A DNA stretch of 64,000 bases, taken from Sinotaia quadrata. Lineage: Eukaryota; Mollusca; Gastropoda; Architaenioglossa; Viviparidae. Of this stretch, positions 34,215-43,537 are shown in pieces. The stretch is from positions 22,175,701-22,239,700 of the forward strand of contig CM054184.1 of the NCBI GenBank assembly GCA_028829895.1. The letters are read 5' to 3'. Made by a program: the position numbers and the translations under genes. The notes beneath the pieces were generated by a model. It saw only the letters and a list, made by a program, of their open reading frames with translations, made no database searches and was not told the origin of the DNA. The stretch's first letter is position 1; each line of letters starts with the position of its first letter.

Positions 34215-34855
34215 GTAAGTTTGTTTTTATTTTAATAGGGAAAAGATTTTTCTGATAACTGTGGACACAGTCAACATTAACAGCGTGTAAAGCTTCGTAA
34301 GCATTTCTTTTATTATTTTCCTTTCTTTTCTTTTATAAAAAGTAGTCTCTCTGTTATTAACTGTGACCAAATTATAGTTTGTCTGTTGTAAACTATCAAC
34401 AAAATGTATTCTGTCTCTGTTGTTAACTGTGACCAAAAGAGTAGTCTGTTGTTAACTGTGAACTAAATATAGTCTGTCACTGTTGTTAACTGTGACCAAA
34501 AGAGTAGTCTGTTGTTAACTGTGACCAGAATAGCAGCCTTTCTCTCTTGCTAATATGATCAGAGTTGTAGTCTGTTGTTGTTAACTGTGACCAAAATAGC
34601 AGCCTGTCTCTCTTGTTAATATGATCAGAGTTGTAGTCTGTTGTTGTTAACTGTGACCAGAATAGCAGCCTGTCTCTCTTGTTAATATGATCAGAGTTGT
34701 AGTCTGTTGTTATTAACTTTAATCAAAATGCGTTCAATTAACATTAAGTCTATAGAATATATGTAATCATTCAAAAATGCGATTTATAACAAAACATTTT
34801 TTTAATTCATTTTATTAATTTTATTTAATTTTATTAACTTGTTAATATTTTTCAG
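34215..34855 (+). other. RFX6 intron with a short tandem array
   Basis: 34340-34730 holds copies of GTAGTCTGTTGTTAACTGTG, ACCAAAATAGCAGCC and TGTCTCTCTTGTTAATATGA. The rest is AT-rich up to the acceptor TATTTTTCAG. Confidence 0.75.
34340..34730. repeat. Tandem repeat, 40-70 bp composite units
   Basis: Alternating modules: TTGTTAACTGTGACCAAAA and a longer CAGCCTGTCTCTCTTGTTAA with TATGATCAGAGTTGTAGTC; the last three long units are almost identical. Confidence 0.85.
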
Positions 34856-34975
34856 GGTCTTTCCACTTGATTCGCATGCTTTTAGATGAGTATGTATTAC
34901 TTGCGGTGGAGAGTCAGTTACATCTGGAAAAGGAACAAGAGTTGCAGTCCCTTTTGGAAAAACATATGAAACCAG
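34856..34975 (+). CDS. RFX6: RFX6 coding exon 8
   Basis: 120 nt: two bases finish the Gly codon, then 39 codons plus one base. Acceptor TATTTTTCAG, donor GTGAGT. Encodes [20 protein letters not shown] and [19 protein letters not shown]. [19 protein letters not shown] closes the RFX dimerisation domain; the charged helix [14 protein letters not shown] matches KEQELQNLLDKYMK of vertebrate RFX6. Confidence 0.96.
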
Positions 34976-35067
34976 GTGAGTTGACAACAAACAATAACAG
35001 CATTTCAAAGTTTGATTCAAACAATTTTAGTTACAGAAGTACATAAATTTCCATATAAATAGATTGC

Positions 35068-35138
35068 ATGGATGGATGGATGGATAGGAAAAGAAAACAT
35101 ATTAAATTGGTTGGTTGGTTGGTTGGTTGGTTGGTTGG
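35068..35138. repeat. (ATGG)n and (GGTT)n microsatellites
   Basis: Four ATGG units near 35068-35083, then about seven TTGG units at 35108-35138. Confidence 0.95.
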
Positions 35139-35599
35139 GTTATAACGATCTATAATTATGCGATTATCTCAATTGTACTTAACATACCACTCCACATATA
35201 GAGAGTAAAGCAGGTAGTCGTCTCTGGATTGTTATTGGGACGACGGTATTGTATTTGTTATGATTATTTCATTCTGTCGTGACTCCTCACAGTTAAGTCC
35301 TTCGACTTAAATAAACAATATAGACTATTATAATTGCAGTTAAACTTACAATTCCGTGTACCAATACACTAACGAGAACGCAGGAGATAGAGCTGAACAA
35401 TTATCAATTAAAATTTAATATTAAGAGAAATAAGATAGATGTCACATGATACAAGAGTTTCTCATCACAAATAAGTGTGACTTAACAACCAAATCTTAAC
35501 TCGTCTGATTCCTGTTCTCACGTCTATACAGTTCACAACCCTATGTTTTTAACGATCAATAACTCATCCCTACTGAGTTGATCCTAGCTGTAGGTCATG

Positions 35600-36053
35600 A
35601 TGTTCCATCATTCCCAATACACAGTAATCTTGGAATGACTTGCTCAGTACACAATAGTCTGACATTGACTCATTCAACACAGAGTAGTCTGGCATTGACT
35701 CACTCAGCACACGGTATATTGACATTGATTCACTTAATATACAGTAGTCCGGCATTGACTCACACAGTACACAGTAGACTGGTGTGGACTCACTCAATAT
35801 ACAGTCCACTGGCATTGACTCACTCAAGATACAGTCCACTGGCATTGACTCACTCAATATACAGTCCATTGGCATTGACTCACTCAATATAGAGTAGTCT
35901 GTTATTGACTCACTCAGTATACAGTAATCTGGAATTGATTCAATATACATTAGACTGGCATTTATTCAATCAATACACACTAGTCTGGCATTGACTCACT
36001 CATTACAAAGTAGTCTGGCATTGACCCACTCACTACACACTAGACTGGCATTG
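35600..36053. repeat. 30-33 bp minisatellite, left half
   Basis: About 14 copies of CTGGCATTGACTCACTCAAT followed by ATACAGTAGT. The array is interrupted at 36053 by the LTR and resumes at 37450. It produces mirror-image open frames on both strands, which are artefacts. Confidence 0.9.
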
Positions 36054-37449
36054 TGTGACGGGCACGCCACTTAGTTAATGAAATTATTATTAATAATTAA
36101 TTAATCTTTCATAACCAATTACAAGTGATGAGAATCTTAATTTATTTTATTAATGATCCTCCAACAGACACCACTCGTCTATCGCTTTGCTGTTATGCGG
36201 ACACTGTAAACGTTTTCTCTCTTCTACAACATAAACATTTACAGTCACATAATGTTTCCGTGAGTGGAAAACTTCTTACTAAAGGAGAAGACAAATCCTA
36301 TTTTTAATCTATATTTAGCGAGCCCCCACCCACCCATCTTCTCCAACAGGATAGTCCTATCAGAGAATAAAAATGGAGTCAATAGAGGTACATTATTGTC
36401 AACATTTACATGACCAGGATTAAGCACTGCTTCGCCAGTCCTTTACTGGCTTTTGCAGCAATGATTGTTAACACTTGTTTCCTACGACACTAGGGGAAAA
36501 CACTGAAGCACTGCTATATTCTTGGATGAACTTGAGCACTCTCCTCACCATGTCAGTTCCTTCAAGCAGAATATGACCACAGCAACTCTGGCAACCTCAA
36601 TATACCAGAATTATCACCTTGTATCCAACATACACATCAAAGTGTATAGCATACTGCTTATGCTTACTCAGTGCAATAGAAGTTCCTGTGCCTTCCCGGT
36701 CATTCAAGTTTCTAACCAGTGAACATGTGAAGGGTAACTGGAAACTTGAGAGTTGAAACTCAAACTCAACTCAAAACTAAAATGTCAAAAGGCCACTTGT
36801 TCACTGCAAAATATAATTAAGAAGCAAACCTATGTTTCCTATTTATCACAATATAACTCCATTCTATCTTACATCCCATTCTCAAATTACATTTCCTGCA
36901 ACAGTATTTATTAGCCAAATACACATGTGGTAAAATAAATACAATATATCAAACAATGTCAAGTGTTAGCACACTATATGTGTGCAGCTTAGTTCAGCAT
37001 TTGTAGAAATTAAAGTCAACTCACAGAGTACATCTTACACAAGTATAACATATCAATAGCACAAATGCATGAAATATTCTTAAGTCCATTCTCTCTCAAT
37101 CAGTCAGTTTTAACTCACCATCAAGTTAAAGACTGCCTTTCAAAGCTGGACTTTCTCCTTTGCCACTCAAATTCAAACTGATCGGAGAACAGAATTTTCT
37201 ACAGCAAGTAACATTTTAATCTCAGCCCATTGGCTGGTCTCATTCTCGTAAACAATAATCATAGTATAATAGAAAAATACTCAGTTTTCATTACGTCAGC
37301 AATCTAAAATATTCTTGCTTTGAGCTGTTTACTTCAACTCAGACACTTTCAAAAACAAAACTACAAGGAGTGTCCAAGGTCGGGTCACTCCGACAATTTA
37401 GCAATTTATATAACAATTTAAAATAGGGTATGGCAAATTTACAGTCACA
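36054..37449 (+). mobile_element. Solo LTR, 1396 bp, + orientation
   Basis: Begins TGTGACGGGCACGCC and ends TTTACAGTCACA, the TG...CA termini of an LTR. Flanked by 5-bp target duplications CATTG (36049-36053) and CAATG (37450-37454, one mismatch). Removing the element and one flank rebuilds the minisatellite unit GGCATTGACTC. It has no coding capacity and no second LTR or internal region nearby, hence a solo LTR. It shares long stretches with the reverse-oriented LTR at 38286-39891. Confidence 0.88.
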
Positions 37450-37845
37450 CAATGACTCACTCAATATACAGTAATCTGGCATTGACTCAATACACAGTAG
37501 ATTGTCATGTATTCATTCAATATACAGTAGATTGTCATGTATTTATTCAATATACAGTAATCTGGCATTGACTCAATACACAGTACACAGTATACTGGCA
37601 TTGACTCACTCAGTACACAGTAGACTGGCATTGACTCACTCAGTATACAGTAGACTGGCGTTGACTCAGTACACAGTAGACTGGTATTGACTCACTCAGT
37701 ACACAGTAGTCTTATATTGATTCATTCAGTACACAGTAGTCTTACATTGATTCACTCAGTACACAGTAGTCTTACATTGATTCACTCAGTACACAGTAGT
37801 CTTAATTGATTCAATCAATATACAGTAGTCTGAAACTCATAGCTA
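37450..37845. repeat. 30-33 bp minisatellite, right half
   Basis: About 12 further copies of the unit seen at 35600-36053, more homogeneous toward the right (CACTCAGTACACAGTAGTCT, TACATTGATT). Confidence 0.9.
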
Positions 37846-38018
37846 TAGGTTCTATGAATTAAAATCCTTGAATCTTTGAATCCTATACATCCCTTGGTTG
37901 TTCCTATTAAAACAAAACAAAAAAAAAAACGTTCTTTAAACAATATGCTTAATCACTCATTGTATGTTTAAATTATTTAATTTAAGAGGAGAATCATTTT
38001 GAATGTATAAAAATGTAG

Positions 38019-38224
38019 ATGATACCGGATCCAAGCCAACTCTCCAACAACCTGCCAGCACGTGTTTTGTTGCGTCACAAAACCGAGCGCCCTCGCGCAG
38101 TGGAAGCGCCTTAAAGAGGGAACAATATGGCGCTGAAATGACCTCCACAGTACCGTTTACGCCAGTCCCTTTTAACGGCCGCGACTCGTATGGAGTGTCA
38201 CCGCAGTTAACTTCTCTTGGTCAG
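38019..38224 (+). CDS. RFX6: RFX6 coding exon 9
   Basis: 206 nt: two bases complete an Asp codon, then 68 codons to phase 0. Donor GTAAGG. Encodes DTGSKPTLQQPASTCFVASQ, NRAPSRSGSALKREQYGAEM and so on to SPQLTSLGQ. The ASTCFVASQNRAP stretch resembles PSSCFLANRNKGS of vertebrate RFX6, and ALKRE resembles the AVKNE that follows. It is the first exon of the less conserved, probably disordered C-terminal tail. It lies in an 836-bp gap between two LTR copies in opposite orientation. Confidence 0.88.
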
Positions 38225-38285
38225 GTAAGGGTTCGTATTATTACGAAGTTTTACACGCTTTTAGCAAGCTGAAAAATATTGAATT

Positions 38286-39891
38286 TGTAGCGGAGTAAAT
38301 TTGCCTATCTCTATTTCTAAACTTAATTGTTAAATAAATTTTTAAATTGTCGAAGTGCTCCGTCCTTGGGCACTCCTTATGATGGTATTTTTGTAAGTTC
38401 AGAGTTGGAGCAAACAACTCGATTTGAGAATGTGCTGGAAATTGCTGAAGCAATGCAAGCCAGTTCCAACTGGATGAGTAGTTGTTATTATCCAGTGTTT
38501 AAGATTTATGAGAATGAGACCAGCCAATGGGCTGAAATCAAAAGTGTGCCTACTGAAGAGAATTCTATTGTCTAATCACCTGAATTAGGTTTAGCAAGAA
38601 GTCTAGTCATGAAAGTCAGACGTTAGCTTAATAGAGAGTTACCGGTAACTGACTGATTCAGAGAGAATGGACTTAGTAATAGTATGTGCATTTTACAATT
38701 GATATATTATACTGGTGTTTTACTTAGAAATGTATTTCGTGAGTAGACTATTATTTCTACAAATTGTGAACTATGAAGATTGTATTGGATATGCTAAACA
38801 CTTGACATTGTTTCTAGTGAACCTGCTCATAAAACTATTATGCTGTATTTATTATACTGTATGCATGTATCGGGCTAATAAATACTGTATCAGAAATCTG
38901 TTAGTTGAGACTTGAATGTAAGAAAGAAAGAAGTTAAAAAGGAATAAACTGGAAACTTAGCATTTGTTCCCTGATTATATTTTACAGTGAAAAGGCAGTC
39001 TTTCTTTGTTTTATTGGAATTTCCTGGTTCACTGATGATAGACCGCTATGATCATGGTAGACACGATAGCCACAGTGTATAAGTGTAAGGAATACACCTC
39101 ACTCCATTGATTTGTGGTGGCAAGATATGTTGACTACACTCAGCAATTTCTGGTACAAGGAGGTTGATACATTTGTTCTGCTTGAGGAAGCTATTACAGG
39201 AGAGTGCCAGATTAGCCTCAAGAGAATAACAGCAAATCAGTGTTCTACAATGTGAGGAGGGAAACACCATGGAATTGACATGAACAATAACTTGTGGCTT
39301 TGTTACAAAAGCACATGTAAGACTATTAAGACAGTGCCTAAACCAGGTTACATATAAACTATTATCACTTATCTCTAACAACTCCATTTTTGTTCTCTGA
39401 AAGAACTATCCTGTGATTTGTATTGACACTAATCTATTGAATTGTGTATTAGGATATAAGACTGTATAGATATTAAAATTATTCGAACCTGGTTTCGTGG
39501 AAATATTGATGTCAATCTTTTTTATTGTATTTGTTATATGTATATTAGATTATTGATTTAATAAATTTATTGATCTTCTTGCACATATTTATAACCTTGT
39601 ATTGGAGAAGAAAGTGGATGGATGGGGACTTGCTAAATATAGATTAAAGACGGATTTGTCTTCTCCTTTAATAAGACGTTTTCTACCTATGGAAATACTG
39701 TGTGACGGTAAATGTTGTGGAAGAAAGTAAACATTTACAGCGCCCGCATATCTGCTAAGTGAGAGACGAGTGGTGTCTGCTGGAGAATTATTAATAACAT
39801 AAATTAAGATTTTCATCATCTATAATTAGTTATGGACGATTAATTAATTAATAATAACCATAACCATTAACTAAGTGGCGTTTGCATCACA
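38286..39891 (-). mobile_element. Solo LTR, 1606 bp, minus orientation
   Basis: On the minus strand it begins TGTGATGCAAACGCC and ends TTTACTCCGCTACA, TG...CA termini like the copy at 36054. Perfect 5-bp target duplication GAATT at 38281-38285 and 39892-39896. Shared blocks with 36054-37449 include GTATTTATTAGCC, AACAATGTCAAGTGTT, AAGTCCATTCTCTCT, CAGCCCATTGGCTGGTCTCA and CAAGGTC/GGACGGAGCAC-type ends. No coding potential; the short frames on both strands are incidental. Confidence 0.88.
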
Positions 39892-39959
39892 GAATTATAT
39901 TATGGAAGTTGGCCGTTAGTTTCCTCTGACAATTAACTGACTAAACAACAGAGTTAGGC

Positions 39960-40270
39960 ATACCTTGTTATCTTAACACTCACAGCATTCAAAATACTGA
40001 CAACGTTCTACTGACTCAGTATTCAGAATACTGACAACGTTATAGTGATTCACAGTAGTCAGAATACTGACAACGTTCTACTGACTCACAACATTCACAA
40101 GTGACTTTGGCAATACTCACAGCATTCAAAGACAACGTTCTACTGACTCAGTATTCAGAATACTGACAACCTTATAGTGATTCCCAGTAGTCAGAATACT
40201 GACAACGTTCTACTGACTCACAACATTCACAAGTGACTTTGGCAATACTCTACTGACTCGCAGTAATACA
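39960..40270. repeat. Tandem repeat with about 40- and 150-bp periodicity
   Basis: Alternating modules CAGAATACTGACAACGTTCT, ACTGACTCA and ACAACATTCACAAGTGACTT; a larger unit is duplicated (40010-40110 and 40145-40245). Confidence 0.85.
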
Positions 40271-40473
40271 GAATATTACAACCATTCCAGTCTGCCCGCC
40301 ATTCTCCACTTTCCAGACAGTTCTAATCGTGATTATGTTCTCCTTGACTTTATATAGCTTCATAAATAGTGCTGATGGTAAGAAGAACAAAGCAAAATGT
40401 CATTCTGAACACGTTATTTTATATCGTATTGAAAGTGTTGCAGTGATATTGGCTTGATTCTCTTTTTCTTCAG

Positions 40474-40636
40474 GGTATGACTGGTGGTCCAATGCTGACT
40501 CCACCCATTTCCCCCATTATGCCCAACCCAATCAATCCCGCGCGGACATCAGTCATCAGTCAGGTGCCCATTTCTGCATACAGCGCACCCTCCCAGCCTT
40601 CAATGCTCACCGCCTCACCGTTTCCATACGGCTTGG
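40474..40636 (+). CDS. RFX6: RFX6 coding exon 10
   Basis: 163 nt: 54 codons plus one base. Acceptor TTTTTCTTCAG, donor GTGAGT. Encodes GMTGGPMLTPPISPIMPNPI, NPARTSVISQVPISAYSAPS and QPSMLTASPFPYGL. The LTPPISP motif and SVI(S/N)Q are shared with vertebrate RFX6 (LMTPPISPAMASRGSVINQ). Pro/Ser-rich, likely disordered and possibly transactivating (inference). Confidence 0.94.
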
Positions 40637-41003
40637 GTGAGTCTTGCCACTAAAATCGATCACAATTATTGCATTCATTCAACCAGTGCATGTCAGTCGT
40701 TATTTCATTCATCTCTTCTTTTACGTGTTCGACTGATTAATATGAATAATTAACATGACGAGTTGAGTGAGGAAGCATTACTTTCAGTGCTAAACCAGCA
40801 GTACAAAGAAATATTTAATCTTACGACACATCAAATGTCCGGAAGCCAAGATCCCATGACATTTAATCCAGTATGTGCATAGCGAATGTGTAATCTTATC
40901 CTTGCCAAACACTTCATTTGTCCAGGGAGACTGGTATTCATGTATGTATTTAAGATAGCTTGTACTTCAAGTTAACGTAATTCATGCAATCTTCCTTTGT
41001 GGG

Positions 41004-41091
<88 letters not shown>

Positions 41092-42054
41092 GAGAGAGAA
41101 AGAGAATGTGTGCGTATGTATGTGTTGTGTGTATTATGTCTGTATGTATGTTGTATGTGTCCATTTATGCTGTGTGTGATTCCTGTGTATGTTGCGTGCG
41201 ATGTGTGTATGCATGTTCCGAGTGATGTGTGTATGTATGTTGTGTAAGATGTGTGCATGTATGTTGTGTGTGCGATATATGTGTATATGTTGTGTGTGAT
41301 GCGAGTCTGTAGGTTGTATGTGTGATGTGTGCATGTATATTGTGTGTGACTTGTGTATCTGTTGTGTGCGATGTGTTTGTGTGATATTTGTACATATGCT
41401 TTGTGTGATGTATATGCTATGTGATGAGAGTATTACGTTGTGTGAAGTGTTTTGTGTGATATATTTTGTGAGTGAAGTATGTACATATATTTTGTTGTGT
41501 GCGTAATGTACGTAAGTATGTAGCCTATGTGTGTATGTGACGGGCGTATGTTGTGTGTGATGCATCTTTATGTGTTGTGCTTGTGATGTGTACATGTATG
41601 TATGCTATGTGTGTGATGTGTGCATGTATGTGTGTTGTATCCACAAATATTGAAAGCTAATAAATGTTATAGGAGATTAAAAGTACTTTAAAGATCAAAT
41701 ATGACATCATTGTCCTCGTTGTTCTCCTAAAAACCATCATGATTTTCGTTACAAAATGTTAAAATTTTACTGATAGCATGTATTCATTATACATAAAGAT
41801 ATCAATGTATGGCGTATATGCTATCGATAAATTATTTCAATCTGACAAAGAAATCGTTTATAACATCACGGGAATCAATAGATTATTTCAGTATAACAAA
41901 TATATTATTATACCGTGGTAAAGTCTATCAGTTTTAGAAACCACTTTACCAACTTTGTCAAGTTTAAGATGTTGTCGGTTTTGTCCTTGTTACGGATCAT
42001 GCATTATCACTTTTATGACTATATGACTACGAAAAATTTTGTTTTCTGAAATAG
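40637..42054 (+). other. RFX6 intron dominated by GT-type repeats
   Basis: Contains the (GT)n tract at 41006-41086, a short (GA)n, and a degenerate GT/GTAT region to about 41640, then AT-rich sequence up to acceptor TGAAATAG. Confidence 0.8.
41006..41640. repeat. (GT)40 microsatellite and degenerate TGTATG tract
   Basis: About 40 GT units (41006-41086), (GA)n at 41087-41104, then some 540 bp of ATGTGTGTATGTATGTTGTG-like sequence. All open frames here, on both strands, are artefacts. Confidence 0.95.
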
Positions 42055-42378
42055 GACCACAGCCTGATTACAGCCCACATAGTTACCTTAGCAACTACCC
42101 ACATTCTCATCATGCCAGTGCTTTCCGGTCTCACGCTGTCAGCAATCCTTACGCTGGTGGTGCCCCTGCTTACGTCATGAAAAATGACGTCATGGAGACA
42201 TTTTCCTATGATCAAGCCTTCTGCTCAGATCTGTATCCATACGGAACATACACGGGTCAGAGTAGTTATCCCACTTCGTCTGTCGGCTTGACTAGTGCTG
42301 GAAACTCAGGCAGCGCGTTCAACCTGGTACAGAGCGGAATGACGTCATTTGGAGGGCACCAGTCTTACCAGCCAAATG
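42055..42378 (+). CDS. RFX6: RFX6 coding exon 11
   Basis: 324 nt: two bases complete Gly, then 107 codons plus one base. Acceptor CTGAAATAG, donor GTATGT. Encodes PQPDYSPHSYLSNYPHSHHA, SAFRSHAVSNPYAGGAPAYV, MKNDVMETFSYDQAFCSDLY and PYGTYTGQSSYPTSSVG onward to GGHQSYQPN. Rich in Ser, Tyr, Pro and His, like the same part of RFX6 (NTGSFNFLSNTG, PNSPN/GYYGS). A frame reading past the donor would stop 27 nt later (MYFFRLH), giving a possible short isoform if the intron were retained. Confidence 0.92.
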
Positions 42379-43267
42379 GTATGTACTTTTTCCGCCTGCA
42401 CTAGAACAAGTAGACATAAAATATCTTCTTTTTCTTTTCAAATTCCCTTTGCGATTTCATTTTTTAAAATTATTATTCTTATTATATTCTTTTAAAATTA
42501 TACATTCTTATTATATTCTTTTAGCAATAGAGATGTAGTAAGTAGTACGAGTAGAAGTAATAGAGATGTCGTGAGTAGTACAATTAGCGGTAATAAAGAG
42601 GCAACTAGTAGCGAGAGTAGTGGTAACAGAGATGTAGCCAGTAACGCGAGTAGTGGTAATAAAGATGTAGTCCGCAGTATGAGTAGTGGTGATAAAGACA
42701 TAGTCTGTAGTACGAATAGTGGAAATAGAGATGTAACAGAGATGTGAGCAGTACGAGTAGTTGTAATAGAGATGTCGTGAGTAGGATGAGTAGTGGTAAC
42801 AGAGATGTCATGAATAGTGCGAGTAGTGGTAACAGAGATGTCGAGATTAGTATGAGTAATGGTAAGAGAGATATAAGTAGTACAAGAAGTGGTAATAAAG
42901 ATGTCTTGATTAGTACAAGTAGTGGTAATAGAGATGTCGTGATTAGTACTAGTAATGGTAATGTCGTAAATAGTACGAGTAGTGGTAATTGAGGTGTCTT
43001 AAGTAATACAAGTAGTGGTAATAGCGTTGTCTTAGCTAGTATGCGTAGTAGTAATAGAGATTTAGTAAGTAGTATGAGTAGTAGTAAACATAACTCTTTT
43101 TAGAACCGTCTAAATTTTTGTCATTTAGTCCCAAATGCTGCCAAATTGTTCAGGTTTTATAAAAGAATTGATGTTTGTCTTCACATTTCTCACAACATGA
43201 CATTTAATAGAGACTTAAACATCACCACCGAATACTTATGCATTACACCATTTCTCAATTTTTGCAG
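42379..43267 (+). other. RFX6 intron filled by a 36-bp minisatellite
   Basis: The array occupies 42510-43085, about two thirds of the intron. Acceptor TTTTTGCAG. Confidence 0.85.
42510..43085. repeat. 36-bp minisatellite, about 16 copies
   Basis: Units of AGTAGTACGAGTAGTGGTAA followed by TAGAGATGTCGTGAGT, mostly 36 bp or 33 bp. Because the period is a multiple of three, a + frame of 82 codons (42744-42992) reads a 12-residue repeat like STSSGNRDVVIS. Diverged copies suggest an old array. Confidence 0.92.
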
Positions 43268-43537
43268 ACTACTATGGCAGCGGGAATTTCTCGCAGGGCC
43301 CAAAACCTTTAGTGGAACACGTTCCCGTCATCCAACAGCGCACTTCACATTCTTCCGGACATTCCCACGGCCTGACACACTCCCATTTGTCACACCATGC
43401 CCATCAGTATTCAAATTCAGAAATTAACGATCCATTGAATTTGCTGGATCGACCGCATAGATCTACTAATGGAGTGGGGTTGGGAGTTGGGTGTGGTGTT
43501 GGTGTGTCTGCATCCTGTCACAGTCCTCCTCACGCAG
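43268..43537 (+). CDS. RFX6: RFX6 coding exon 12
   Basis: 270 nt: two bases complete an Asp codon, then 89 codons plus one base. Acceptor TTTTTGCAG, donor GTAAGT. Encodes YYGSGNFSQGPKPLVEHVPV, IQQRTSHSSGHSHGLTHSHL, SHHAHQYSNSEINDPLNLLD and RPHRSTNGVGLGVGCGVG onward. YYGS, HVPVI and INDPLNLLD match YYGSN, HVSVI and IHDPLNILD of vertebrate RFX6. A His/Ser-rich run and a Gly/Val-rich run are lineage features. Confidence 0.94.

Larger units (their letters stand above)
34976..38018 (+). other. RFX6 intron with split minisatellite and solo LTR
   Basis: Holds (ATGG)n and (GGTT)n tracts at 35068-35135, unremarkable sequence at 35140-35590, then a minisatellite interrupted by an LTR, and a poly(A) run at 37912-37930. 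Acceptor AAAATGTAG at 38018, with a weak polypyrimidine tract. Confidence 0.75.
38225..40473 (+). other. RFX6 intron with solo LTR
   Basis: Mostly the reverse-oriented LTR (38286-39891) followed by a tandem array (39960-40270). Acceptor CTTTTTCTTCAG. Confidence 0.8.

Noticed and set aside
35570..35950. Mirror-image frames on both strands (LSESMPVDCI type and LALTHSIYSP type)
   Set aside because: Both are translations of the 30-33 bp minisatellite.
40950..41595. Thr/His and Cys/Val repeat proteins on both strands
   Set aside because: (GT)n and its degenerate flanks read in frame.
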